Virus record (IMG/VR): IMGVR_UViG_3300028925_008625
Coordinates: 1-26,386 of that record
Reading direction: 5' to 3' (one strand)
DNA length: 26,386 nt
Source: a virus
Position 1 is the first letter of the stretch. Every line of letters starts with the position of its first letter. Below the pieces are notes generated by a model. The model ran no database searches. It saw only the letters and a list, made by a program, of their open reading frames with translations, and was not told the origin of the DNA. This document shows positions 9,437-16,847 of this stretch, piece after piece. A program made the translations under genes and the position numbers.

Positions 9437-10945
9437 TTAGCCTATTACTCCGGCTATACCTGGAGTAAGACCTTCCGTGTGCGATATAATAATATCAATC
9501 GCATCTGTCTTCGGTAGACCAATATTTGTTAGCTCTGTTACTGCATCGTCTGCTGGTAGGACACCATCTCGTACATCCCTCAAAATTTGCTCTACTGGTG
9601 ATTCTGCCAGAACATCCGCCCCACCCTCACCTTGTTGCCTTGTCAATCTATCTAAGGTTTCTTCATCGAATTGTGCCAATGGTACCGGTGGTGTGTAGTC
9701 TCCCGCATATTGTCCCATTAAACCTTCTAAGTTGGGTACCCCGAAGTCTGCTTTCGATACCGGCCCCCTCATCCCCTCTAACAAGGTTGGGTCAGTGACT
9801 ACTCCCCGTAAATCATCACCTATCATAGTTGGGTCAGTGACTAAGCCCCGCATGCCCTCATCTAACAAGGTTGGGTTAGTGACCAAGCCCCGCATGCCCT
9901 CATCTAATAAGGTTGGGTTAGTGACCAAGCCCCGCATGCCCTCATCTAATAAAGTTGGGTTAGTCGCTAAGCCCCGCATGTCGTCATCTAATAAAGTTGG
10001 GTTAGTCGCTAAGCCCCGCATGCCCTCATCTAATAAAGTTGGATTAGTGACTAAGCCTCGCATGCCCTCATCTAACAAGGTCGGATTAGTGACTAAGCCT
10101 CGCATGCCCTCATCCACTAAGGTTGGATTAGTGACTAAGCCTCGCATGCCCTCATCCACTAAGGTTGGATTGGTGACTAAGCCTCGCATGCCCTCGTCCA
10201 CTAAAGTTGGATTGGTCACTAAGCCTCGCATATCGTCATCCACTAAAGTTGGATTGGTCACTAAGCCTCGCATATCGTCATCCACTAAAGTTGGGTTCTC
10301 TTCGCCTTTATATAGCTCTTCGCCCATAATCTTATTAGCCAAATACATCCAATCGTCAGGACCTCCCATACCAGCCGTAGAATTAGCAATCGCTTCCGTC
10401 AAGAAATCAATATCTATTGTAGGATTAAGATCAAGACCACGTAAAAACTGACCAATATCGGTTCGAGGATCAAACCCTCCTCCTCTTCCCGCTATAGTAT
10501 CAACAACCTTTGAATCAACTGTACCATCTTCACTTACAATAGGCACCAAATCTTCTGGAGTGGTAATAAAGTTATTACCACCATCCTCAGTAGATGTTCC
10601 TCCAGGATCTACGAAAATAACCGGATCTGTCGGAGCTACTTCTTCAACCGCTAGTCCATCGTCCCTACCATCCCCCTCTTCCGGCGAACCGGTCCAAGGG
10701 ATTATATCAGCCAGATTCCCCCCCTGATACTCCTGTACACCTTGAGGCTGAAAGCGATCTGATACAAACATCGTTCTTGGTTGGTTGGTATAAAAATCAG
10801 CAGTAGCCTTACCTTGGCCCAAGATCCCTGGCAGAAAAGCTACCTGATTCCGCATGTTCCAATCTCGCACCATATTCTGGAACTCTGCCGAACGTGCTGC
10901 CGCAGCCGCTATTCTTTCTTGACTATCTTCAAAATCTGCTGCCAT
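9437..10945 (-). CDS. Repeat-containing virion protein (thirteen 14-residue repeats)
   Basis: This 502-residue protein has GGAG 6 bases before ATG. Residues 1-75 begin with a helix (FEDSQERIAAAAARSAEFQN). Residues 75-150 are acidic and probably disordered. Residues about 160-215 look folded. Residues 217-397 are thirteen tandem repeats of NPTLVDDDMRGLVT type. The tail (about 400-502) has acidic helices and ends in a hydrophobic Gly-rich stretch. The gene lies directly after the nozzle gene and leads the run of putative internal proteins. No family is recognised. A regularly spaced acidic-Met-Arg motif suggests multivalent binding to a partner. The same motif occurs in the protein at 20628-21353. 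Confidence 0.6.
   Translation of the reverse strand: MAADFEDSQERIAAAAARSAEFQNMVRDWNMRNQVAFLPGILGQGKATADFYTNQPRTMFVSDRFQPQGVQEYQGGNLADIIPWTGSPEEGDGRDDGLAVEEVAPTDPVIFVDPGGTSTEDGGNNFITTPEDLVPIVSEDGTVDSKVVDTIAGRGGGFDPRTDIGQFLRGLDLNPTIDIDFLTEAIANSTAGMGGPDDWMYLANKIMGEELYKGEENPTLVDDDMRGLVTNPTLVDDDMRGLVTNPTLVDEGMRGLVTNPTLVDEGMRGLVTNPTLVDEGMRGLVTNPTLLDEGMRGLVTNPTLLDEGMRGLATNPTLLDDDMRGLATNPTLLDEGMRGLVTNPTLLDEGMRGLVTNPTLLDEGMRGLVTDPTMIGDDLRGVVTDPTLLEGMRGPVSKADFGVPNLEGLMGQYAGDYTPPVPLAQFDEETLDRLTRQQGEGGADVLAESPVEQILRDVRDGVLPADDAVTELTNIGLPKTDAIDIIISHTEGLTPGIAGVIG
9755..10297 (-). repeat. Tandem array of 42-bp units (14-residue repeats)
   Basis: Twelve 42-bp units and a final 39-bp unit run without interruption in frame. 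Eleven are near-identical, with consensus NPTL(V/L)D(E/D)(G/D)MRGL(V/A)T. The last two diverge (DPTMIGDDLRGVVT, then a unit lacking one residue). Neighbouring units share variants: units 1-2 have DDD, units 3-5 have VDEG, units 6-11 have LLD, and units 7-8 have LAT. This is the pattern expected from stepwise tandem expansion. Confidence 0.97.
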
Positions 10946-10954
10946 AATAATCTC

Positions 10955-12493
10955 CTATGCTGCGACTTGTTCAGCGCGTTGTTTGAACTCTATATGATAT
11001 CCATTGACTCTAAACCACTGATCGGCCCCTGTTGTCTCAAACGTCAAACGACAGTTATAGCCTCTTCGCACATCGGTGAAGCGGAAATAGTCACCACGTT
11101 GCTCACCACCCCCCCATAAGGCGGCACCCCACTCACCTACGCCCCATCCATCACTCACCCCACCGGCTGTAGAGGTCATGGTCTGCCCACCAGGACTAGG
11201 TAGATCCTTACGCCCTAATTTGGTTTTAAGCGTTAAAGGATACGCACCATTTGTTTGAAAGTCAGCAAATATACGTCCGTAATTCTTCATATACCCTAAC
11301 CGACTTTGAGAATGTTCCGAAGTCTGTAATCGTCCGGTATAGTTGGTGCCATCCCAATCATCGCCAGAGTGCAATTCGTATATTTCGCCTGTCGAATTAC
11401 CTACTACTTGTAGGTCCGTTCCACTTGAGCGATAGATACATCCTGCGGTTAAATTAGCTCTGTTATGGCGCGTAAAGCGTAGACTGCTCCTACCCCTCGC
11501 GGTATTGCATATGATGCCCTCAGAAGGGGTGGAAGTAGCCGTTCCATATTGAAACCAATACTCATCTCTGTCTTCGTTGTAAGTAGCCCAATTCGTCGCT
11601 TGAAGTCCTTTTTCGCGCCGATCAAGCAGGGGCTTCACCCGATCCGATACGTTATCTACATAAAAGCCACCAGTAGAGCTTGTCGCTACGGCACCGGCAA
11701 TGCCGTTATCTGATTCAAACATCAAGAAACCACCCCGCGCCTCTGCGACAGTGAAATGCCCTGCGGTGCCTATAATATGCGATACCTCACGTACAGCCGT
11801 TTCACTTAAATTGTTGGTAGGCAACATACGGAATATCTTACGCCGCTTAAATATGAAGAGATTGCCCATAAAAACGGTTACGCCGGTCACATCGCCTGAA
11901 CCACGATCTATCTGTATCGAACCCGCATCGGCACCCGTCCATGTCTCTGCATCATTTACCGCAGAATAACTGGCGGTATCGCCACTAAAAAGCCACCATC
12001 GTCCACCCCAACTGGTGCCAAACTTACCGGTAGAAGGAGGACTGCCACCCAAGGCACTGACCCCTGCACTGCTCGTATACTTTTTAGGGCTATCCACACC
12101 ATTGGAAATCAGTAATAGATTAGCGGCAGTAGTAGCACCGTAAAACATACCGCCAGACCATCGAACATCTGTACCCGTATTGAAGCCCGTGCCGTTAGTA
12201 GACTGTGCAAAATTACCAGCATTGCGTTCGTAAATCTTACCGTCTGCGGCTGCGGCAATAAGGCGTGATCCTTCGCTGTAATCAAATAGACCCGTCACCT
12301 TACTATCGCCTGTCGTCGTGGTGCCAATTTGTGAAGCACCGCGCATCTTTTCCGGTTCCTCTGTATCCCGCAGATAAACCATATTAAGCGCATCCCATAC
12401 GGCACGAGGATCAAACTCAGGGTTTCCAGCATGAAGACGGCGATCTATGCCGTTGCCCAAGCGATAGTGTGTGTCGTGATTCCATTGGCTCAT
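10955..12493 (-). CDS. Tail nozzle / tail hub protein, beta-propeller-like
   Basis: This 512-residue protein is full of short beta-strand phrases with aromatic and Gly residues. They include VTGLFDYSEGSRLIAAAADG, WGGRWWLFSGDTASYSA and VTVFMGNLFIFKRRKIFRML, which repeat in the manner of propeller blades. The N-terminus (NGIDRRLHAGNPEFDPRAVW) resembles the start of podovirus tail hub proteins. It follows the adaptor and the L,D-transpeptidase, the expected place for the protein that closes the tail tube (P22 gp10 or T7 gp12 role). The start overlaps the previous stop by ATGA. The C-terminus is a beta-rich cap domain with Trp/Gly repeats (GWGVGEWGAALWGGGEQ). The fold is inferred from the repeat pattern; the role comes from gene order. 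Confidence 0.7.
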   Translation of the reverse strand: MSQWNHDTHYRLGNGIDRRLHAGNPEFDPRAVWDALNMVYLRDTEEPEKMRGASQIGTTTTGDSKVTGLFDYSEGSRLIAAAADGKIYERNAGNFAQSTNGTGFNTGTDVRWSGGMFYGATTAANLLLISNGVDSPKKYTSSAGVSALGGSPPSTGKFGTSWGGRWWLFSGDTASYSAVNDAETWTGADAGSIQIDRGSGDVTGVTVFMGNLFIFKRRKIFRMLPTNNLSETAVREVSHIIGTAGHFTVAEARGGFLMFESDNGIAGAVATSSTGGFYVDNVSDRVKPLLDRREKGLQATNWATYNEDRDEYWFQYGTATSTPSEGIICNTARGRSSLRFTRHNRANLTAGCIYRSSGTDLQVVGNSTGEIYELHSGDDWDGTNYTGRLQTSEHSQSRLGYMKNYGRIFADFQTNGAYPLTLKTKLGRKDLPSPGGQTMTSTAGGVSDGWGVGEWGAALWGGGEQRGDYFRFTDVRRGYNCRLTFETTGADQWFRVNGYHIEFKQRAEQVAA

Positions 12494-13821
12494 TTTATTC
12501 TCAATGCCCCACGATGCAATGGACGAGTATCATAAGGTAATATCTCGACAGATGACCCTACATCCAAATACTCACCTACTCTTAATATATCGTCCTCTGT
12601 AAAACGCAAGCACCCATGCGATATAAACCCCTCATTCTCAAATCCACCACCTTCAGCCTTATCGCCCTGCTTATGAGGTCCGTGTAGCCCATATCCTTTC
12701 CCTGCATCCTCACCAAGTTTTGGGTAGGTATATCTTACATCGTACGGCTGATCTTCACTAGTGATAGGTGCGCCAGTAAACTGATCTAAATTAGATGCTT
12801 GAGTCAATCCCATCCATAACGGCTCATACCCACTGCCCCCTGCCATAGGCACTTCATCTTTAACTTTAAAAAAGCCGGTAGGTGAGAAATACTTTTTCCC
12901 ATACCGTGTACCAGTAGTATCACCGGTCCCTACCTGAAACTGCTCTATAGAAGTACCTATCGCATCTAATATCTCTGCTGTATTGTTATTTGGATCTATT
13001 ACCAACTTATACGGTGCTTGCGGCGAAGGATCAGCCACTTCTTCCAAGGCATCTCCCGTAACCACCACTTCACCAGGGGGTGATTCATAGGACCCTATCG
13101 CCTTCTGACTACGTATTACTGCATCCGTAATAGTCGGTGATATCTCGACCTTCTTGATATCGACACTCTCCTCTTCTACGGGCATGGGTAGTTCTGCGGG
13201 TTGATCTATAATGGCCGATGGGTACTTCACCGGTTCTGGTAACGGACCATCAAAAGGAGTTTGTCGATCTATACGCTCTAATTGCGATGACGGAGAGGTA
13301 AACTCTTCTCCTTGAAATCTCTTTGTCGATGGAAGCGATGGTGGCTCTAAATCATCTATATCAACATCCATAAGGTCTACGTCATCAAGACTCATATCAT
13401 CTGATGCGAAACCGATTGGCTCTTTGGGTCTTACCGGCGGCACCCCTGAACGTGATAGTTGGATATCTAATTCGGGTGGAAGAGATGGTCCCTCTATACG
13501 CTCTAATGGAGAAGAAGGTAACGTAGGTTCTTTACCTTGGAATCTGGCTATAGGCGGGGAAAGCGCATCGTCTACATCAGCCCTATCAACTATGTCCCTT
13601 TTTGTCGTCACCACCGTTTCGTTCATTACTATTGGATCGTCTTGAGAACGTCCTGCCGATTCGCGCTTATTTGACTCAGGATTATCTACTACACGACGAG
13701 TAACGCTCGTATAGCTGTCTCTATCAAAGAGAACAGCATCAATACGACCATCGTCTCTTTCCGTAAGTATCCATTCTCTATTTGTACCTGGATCGCCTAA
13801 CCCTACGTCTTTATAGTTCAT
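12490..13821 (-). CDS. L,D-transpeptidase (YkuD domain) with long disordered N-terminal region
   Basis: YkuD enzymes use a catalytic Cys to make or exchange 3-3 cross-links in peptidoglycan or to attach proteins to it. The C-terminal domain (about residues 268-432) shows the family's course. A first strand pair reads YKLVIDPNNNTAEIL, followed by VGTGD and SPTGFFKVKDE. The active-site His is in YGLHGPH (H380), and the signature SHGCLR follows at 401-406 with catalytic C404 and R406. Residues 1-45 look folded. Residues 45-265 are Pro/Asp/Glu/Ser-rich and probably disordered, with a duplicated phrase (RFQGKEPTLPSSPLERIEG near 93 and RFQGEEFTSPSSQLERIDR near 168). No signal peptide is seen. ATGA overlaps on both sides tie it to the adaptor and nozzle genes, which suggests a virion-associated enzyme acting on the cell wall at entry. 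Action in the infected cell is an alternative. Confidence 0.9.
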   Translation of the reverse strand: MNYKDVGLGDPGTNREWILTERDDGRIDAVLFDRDSYTSVTRRVVDNPESNKRESAGRSQDDPIVMNETVVTTKRDIVDRADVDDALSPPIARFQGKEPTLPSSPLERIEGPSLPPELDIQLSRSGVPPVRPKEPIGFASDDMSLDDVDLMDVDIDDLEPPSLPSTKRFQGEEFTSPSSQLERIDRQTPFDGPLPEPVKYPSAIIDQPAELPMPVEEESVDIKKVEISPTITDAVIRSQKAIGSYESPPGEVVVTGDALEEVADPSPQAPYKLVIDPNNNTAEILDAIGTSIEQFQVGTGDTTGTRYGKKYFSPTGFFKVKDEVPMAGGSGYEPLWMGLTQASNLDQFTGAPITSEDQPYDVRYTYPKLGEDAGKGYGLHGPHKQGDKAEGGGFENEGFISHGCLRFTEDDILRVGEYLDVGSSVEILPYDTRPLHRGALRIK

Positions 13822-15080
13822 CGTTGTGCGCCTTTAATATCGAAGTATATACCGCTACGAGTAGGTATCGTTACTCCGTAATCTCTGCGGTAGGTCTGAA
13901 GGTCAAAGGCAGCATCAATCTCTTCCCTATTTTCACGCCGCATAAGATGACCTATAGACGACTGATACCGTTGCTCCCACATCTGCGCCCTACCTCTGTC
14001 TTCATTGAACATGGCGGCTCTTACCTTGCACCGAGCTTGCACGGCTTGATAGGCGATTCCAGGGGCATTGCCGCCAAAGATATCGGTATCGAAAACACTG
14101 GCATCGTTGAATAATTCCTTATACCAGATATCAACTAAATACGCTTTCGTTGGAAACGGCCAAAGTAAAAGGCGCGGGTCTTCATTTACTGCATTACTTA
14201 CTATCGTAGCGAGGTGAGGACGACCACTGGTGTTGCGGTGAAGATCACCACCCGACTCTGACATGATGCGGGTCATATTCACCATATTAATCGAATTATC
14301 ACCCATTTGCCCCGACAGACCCTGCGCCCATGTAGCCGACTGACCATAGGTAATATGCTTGATCTCATCCATCACCCTTGTCGTATTAGTACTGGTCACG
14401 GTAGAGGTGACGCTACTCGTGCCGCCTGTAACTGTTTCACCTACCGTAAAAGCAGCACTTGCTCCACTTAAATATACAATAGATTGGCTTGTGTCATGTA
14501 GCACTATTGTTGCCGTAGAGCCACTGGAACCACCCGTAATAGTCTCACCCGTGGTATACGTGCCGGATGCTGACGATGCGACTAATGTTACGGTCCCTAA
14601 GATGGGTAAGGGGTAAGTGTCTTGGAAGATGCGATATCCGCTACCTGTGGTGGTCGTGCCTACGTAGTTACGCGACCCTGCCCCCGCCGATACCCCCAAT
14701 GTCAACGTATCAGGTGATCCACTGGTGACTACCTTTGCAATGGGATACGACTCACTGTCCTGAGTGCGCCTGATCCACATGTCGGTAGTCACTGAGCCGA
14801 AGTTGTTAGCACTTACGTCATCGGCATCGACACTATTGACGGTAGGTGATCCATTAGTAATAGCGACTTGTCCTGTGGTGATATCAGCAGTCGTTACAAA
14901 GTTACTATGCTTCAACGCCCATCGAAACTCACCATACGTCATTATCTCTTCAACGCACTCATTGACCTCTTCTATGAGTATAGACTGAAGTATATTGGTG
15001 GTCGTGAACGAACTTATCGCCGGATCACCAATCTCTTTTAAAGCTGAATTAACACAGTAGCCCAAACTTCTTGAAGCCAT
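13818..15080 (-). CDS. Head-tail adaptor (connector) protein with inserted beta repeats
   Basis: In this 420-residue protein the helical N-terminus (residues 1-60, ending in MTYGEFRWALKHS) and the C-terminal half are typical of podovirus adaptor proteins that ring the portal (P22 gp4 or T7 gp11 role). The C-terminal half includes LLLWPFPTKAYLVDIWYKEL and helices ending near residue 390. Residues 60-235 are beta-rich. They contain two copies of a short motif, TTGETITGGSSGSTATI (about 176-192) and TVGETVTGGTSSVTSTV (about 212-228), which look like an inserted pair of small beta modules. GAGG lies 4 bases before ATG. A 10-bp-arm hairpin sits in the short gap upstream. It overlaps the L,D-transpeptidase gene by ATGA. 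Confidence 0.72.
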   Translation of the reverse strand: MASRSLGYCVNSALKEIGDPAISSFTTTNILQSILIEEVNECVEEIMTYGEFRWALKHSNFVTTADITTGQVAITNGSPTVNSVDADDVSANNFGSVTTDMWIRRTQDSESYPIAKVVTSGSPDTLTLGVSAGAGSRNYVGTTTTGSGYRIFQDTYPLPILGTVTLVASSASGTYTTGETITGGSSGSTATIVLHDTSQSIVYLSGASAAFTVGETVTGGTSSVTSTVTSTNTTRVMDEIKHITYGQSATWAQGLSGQMGDNSINMVNMTRIMSESGGDLHRNTSGRPHLATIVSNAVNEDPRLLLWPFPTKAYLVDIWYKELFNDASVFDTDIFGGNAPGIAYQAVQARCKVRAAMFNEDRGRAQMWEQRYQSSIGHLMRRENREEIDAAFDLQTYRRDYGVTIPTRSGIYFDIKGAQR

Positions 15081-15106
15081 GATACCTCAGTTAGTAAATT
15101 CAATAT

Positions 15107-15130
15107 TTATTCACATACGAATGTGGATAA
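15107..15130 (-). promoter_or_regulatory. Hairpin in the gap upstream of the adaptor gene
   Basis: On the minus strand the arms TTATCCACAT and ATGTGAATAA pair with one mismatch around a TCGT loop. It lies between the stop of the 135-residue gene and the adaptor start. There is no long U run after it, so it may be an mRNA-stability or processing element and not a strong terminator. Confidence 0.4.
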
Positions 15131-15155
15131 CCTCACTCATACCAAACAGTCTATG

Positions 15156-15563
15156 CTACGAACACCGGCCAGTAACTACGATACTTACGACATCGGCTGA
15201 AGCGGCTGATAGAGTAGTAAGGACGATATCACCCGTGGCAGTCTGCCCATCCCAGATCAGTCCACCGATAGGCGTAAAGTCCAAGTAGGCGGTTTCCCCT
15301 ATGCCAATCGGATGATGATAGATTAGTCCATCTGTATCACTTCCATCTACAACAGTACCATCAAACTCTAACTCAGCAGAAATACCTGTAGTAGCTGTTA
15401 TGGCGATATTTAGGATACGGATACGGTTGGTATAGTTCAGATCCGATAGATTAACAATAATCGTATCAGTGAACTCACCCGTTCCGGCCCATACGCCACG
15501 CCATGACGAGACAAAGGCTTTTCCATTTTTATAGAGATTAGTTACTGGAGTTGGTGCGGCCAT
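15156..15563 (-). CDS. Small beta-rich virion protein, unrecognised
   Basis: This 135-residue protein has alternating hydrophobic strands (FTDTIIVNLSDLNYTNRIRI, TAYLDFTPIGGLIWDG, DVVSIVVTG) and few helices, compatible with a small beta-sandwich. The N-terminus (MAAPTPVTNLYKNGKAFVSS) has no signal peptide. It lies among head genes between the beta-helix protein and the adaptor, so a decoration or head-completion role is possible. AAAGGT precedes the ATG by about 8 bases. No family is recognised. Confidence 0.6.
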   Translation of the reverse strand: MAAPTPVTNLYKNGKAFVSSWRGVWAGTGEFTDTIIVNLSDLNYTNRIRILNIAITATTGISAELEFDGTVVDGSDTDGLIYHHPIGIGETAYLDFTPIGGLIWDGQTATGDIVLTTLSAASADVVSIVVTGRCS

Positions 15564-15639
15564 AAAATGTTACCTTTCGCCTGGATCGGCCCCATATAGG
15601 GTCCGAGGGTAGTGAGTATGCTGATTACTTCCGGTTGAG

Positions 15640-15846
15640 CTACTTCTTAGCTTTTGCTTTGATCTTTACTTTGGGCTGTGCTTTAGCCTGTTGCTTGTTG
15701 TTATACGCATGTTGTGCGCGACGATAGACCGATCTAAACTCATTTACATCACAGTCTATGCCCGCATCCTGGACGGCAACCCACGCATCAGGCCGCTCTA
15801 AACCTGATGCGAGGGTGTCATCTATTACCTTTTTCAACTCAGCCAT
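15640..15846 (-). CDS. Small protein with basic C-terminal tail, unrecognised
   Basis: This 68-residue protein starts two bases after the stop of the beta-helix gene. Residues 1-50 form a compact, probably helical unit (MAELKKVIDDTLASGLERPD). The last 17 residues are Lys/Ala/Gln-rich (AQPKVKIKAKAKK) and could bind nucleic acid or an acidic partner. A 76-base gap follows before the next gene, with no strong terminator. Function unknown. Confidence 0.6.
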   Translation of the reverse strand: MAELKKVIDDTLASGLERPDAWVAVQDAGIDCDVNEFRSVYRRAQHAYNNKQQAKAQPKVKIKAKAKK

Positions 15847-15848
15847 GA

Positions 15849-16739
15849 CTAGCTAGCTACTGTGCCTGGAAAGAGTCGGCCCGACTGATCAATAGCATCG
15901 GCCTCATAGTTCTCTGCCGCCATGCAAGAGCCAGGGTCCAGCATACTGCCCAAGGTTCCTTCGCCCATGATATTGCGCGAAATCATACCCAGTGCCGCCG
16001 CCGAAAAAATAATAGCAGGACCGAAGGTTGATACATTATTATCAATCAAACAGTCCGTATGGGCTACACCGCTATTGATTGCGCCCACATCCCACTGATT
16101 ACTTCCATTGCCACCGTGGAAAGTGCAATTACGTACTGCCAAACCATCTACTCCTGCCGCTTCAATTTCAATCGCTGCATCAGGACCATTGGCGGTAATC
16201 TGGAATCGGCAGTTGTCTACCAGCAAGTTATCCCCTGCCGCAGCTACCGTGATCGTCTCCAAGTCATTTGCACCGCACTGGAAGGTGCAGTTGCGGACAG
16301 TAAGTCCTGCCGCCCCTACATCAATACGCGAGGTATTAGCCGCACCGGAAGCATTGAATTGCAGATCCTCAATTACCACATTAGCCGCCTGATGGGATAG
16401 AATATCACCCGTCGATCCCAAGGTGCCCGTGATCGTTGAAGCATTGATATTGCCTTGACTCTTAAAACCAGCAAGGGTCATATCCGTCTTATCCAGCGCA
16501 GTAGATGAAGTGATCGTTATGGTCCCAGGTAGTATGACCACCGTATCACCACGACCATTAACACACTGAGTCACACCCTGCGAAATCGTAGAGAGGGGCT
16601 GTCCAGGAGTGCTTCCCGTATTGGTATCGGAAGCACCTTTACCTTTATACGCTACCGTGCCGCCACCTACGAAAAATACAGCACCCCCTGGTTTTTCAAC
16701 ATTGATCCATCGTCCATTAACAAAATTAAGATTAGCCAT
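15849..16739 (-). CDS. Right-handed parallel beta-helix protein, candidate head appendage or spike
   Basis: This 296-residue protein has rungs that recur about every 20-25 residues with the NCxF pattern of pectate-lyase-like beta-helices: LTVRNCTFQCGAN, LLVDNCRFQITAN, LAVRNCTFHGGNG, CLIDNNVSTFG and MISRNIMGEG. The N-terminus (FFVGGGTVAYKGKGASDTNT) resembles the cap that precedes such folds in phage appendages. No catalytic Asp/Glu set typical of a lyase or hydrolase can be identified by eye. It is the first gene after the major capsid gene, separated from it by two hairpins, so a capsid-bound fibre or decoration is as likely as a tail spike. Fold confidence is high, role confidence low. Confidence 0.75.
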   Translation of the reverse strand: MANLNFVNGRWINVEKPGGAVFFVGGGTVAYKGKGASDTNTGSTPGQPLSTISQGVTQCVNGRGDTVVILPGTITITSSTALDKTDMTLAGFKSQGNINASTITGTLGSTGDILSHQAANVVIEDLQFNASGAANTSRIDVGAAGLTVRNCTFQCGANDLETITVAAAGDNLLVDNCRFQITANGPDAAIEIEAAGVDGLAVRNCTFHGGNGSNQWDVGAINSGVAHTDCLIDNNVSTFGPAIIFSAAALGMISRNIMGEGTLGSMLDPGSCMAAENYEADAIDQSGRLFPGTVAS

Positions 16740-16765
16740 TACTTTGCTTTCTAAGTTAGATAAGT

Positions 16766-16792
16766 GGGGGTTTCGCCGTAGCTAATCCCCCC
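16766..16792 (-). promoter_or_regulatory. G/C hairpin downstream of the capsid gene
   Basis: On the minus strand GGGGG (within 16787-16792) can pair with CCCCC (16766-16770) across a 16-base loop. Flanking CAGTG and CACTT may extend the stem after a bulge. No U run follows, so it could be an attenuator or an RNA-processing site. Confidence 0.35.
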
Positions 16793-16807
16793 TCTCACTG
16801 TGATTCT

Positions 16808-16835
16808 CCTGTGGACAACTCGTTCACGCCACAGG
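16808..16835 (-). promoter_or_regulatory. Hairpin 13 bases after the capsid stop codon
   Basis: A perfect 7-bp inverted repeat (CCTGTGG and CCACAGG) surrounds a 14-base loop just after the major capsid stop (16848). No T-rich tract follows on the transcribed strand. TTTTT lies on the other side, as it would for a plus-strand terminator, but there are no plus-strand genes. The likely role is stabilising the capsid mRNA end or partial termination to lower expression of later genes. Confidence 0.4.
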
Positions 16836-16847
16836 CGAGATTTTTAC

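Noticed and set aside
9732-10451. Long plus-strand frame of 239 codons with its own repeated phrase
   Set aside because: It is antisense to the 42-bp repeat array. A period divisible by three keeps every frame open, and there are no other plus-strand genes around it.
16808-16845. Plus-strand rho-independent terminator (hairpin followed by TTTTT)
   Set aside because: No plus-strand gene leads into it. The hairpin is kept as a feature for the minus-strand transcript only.
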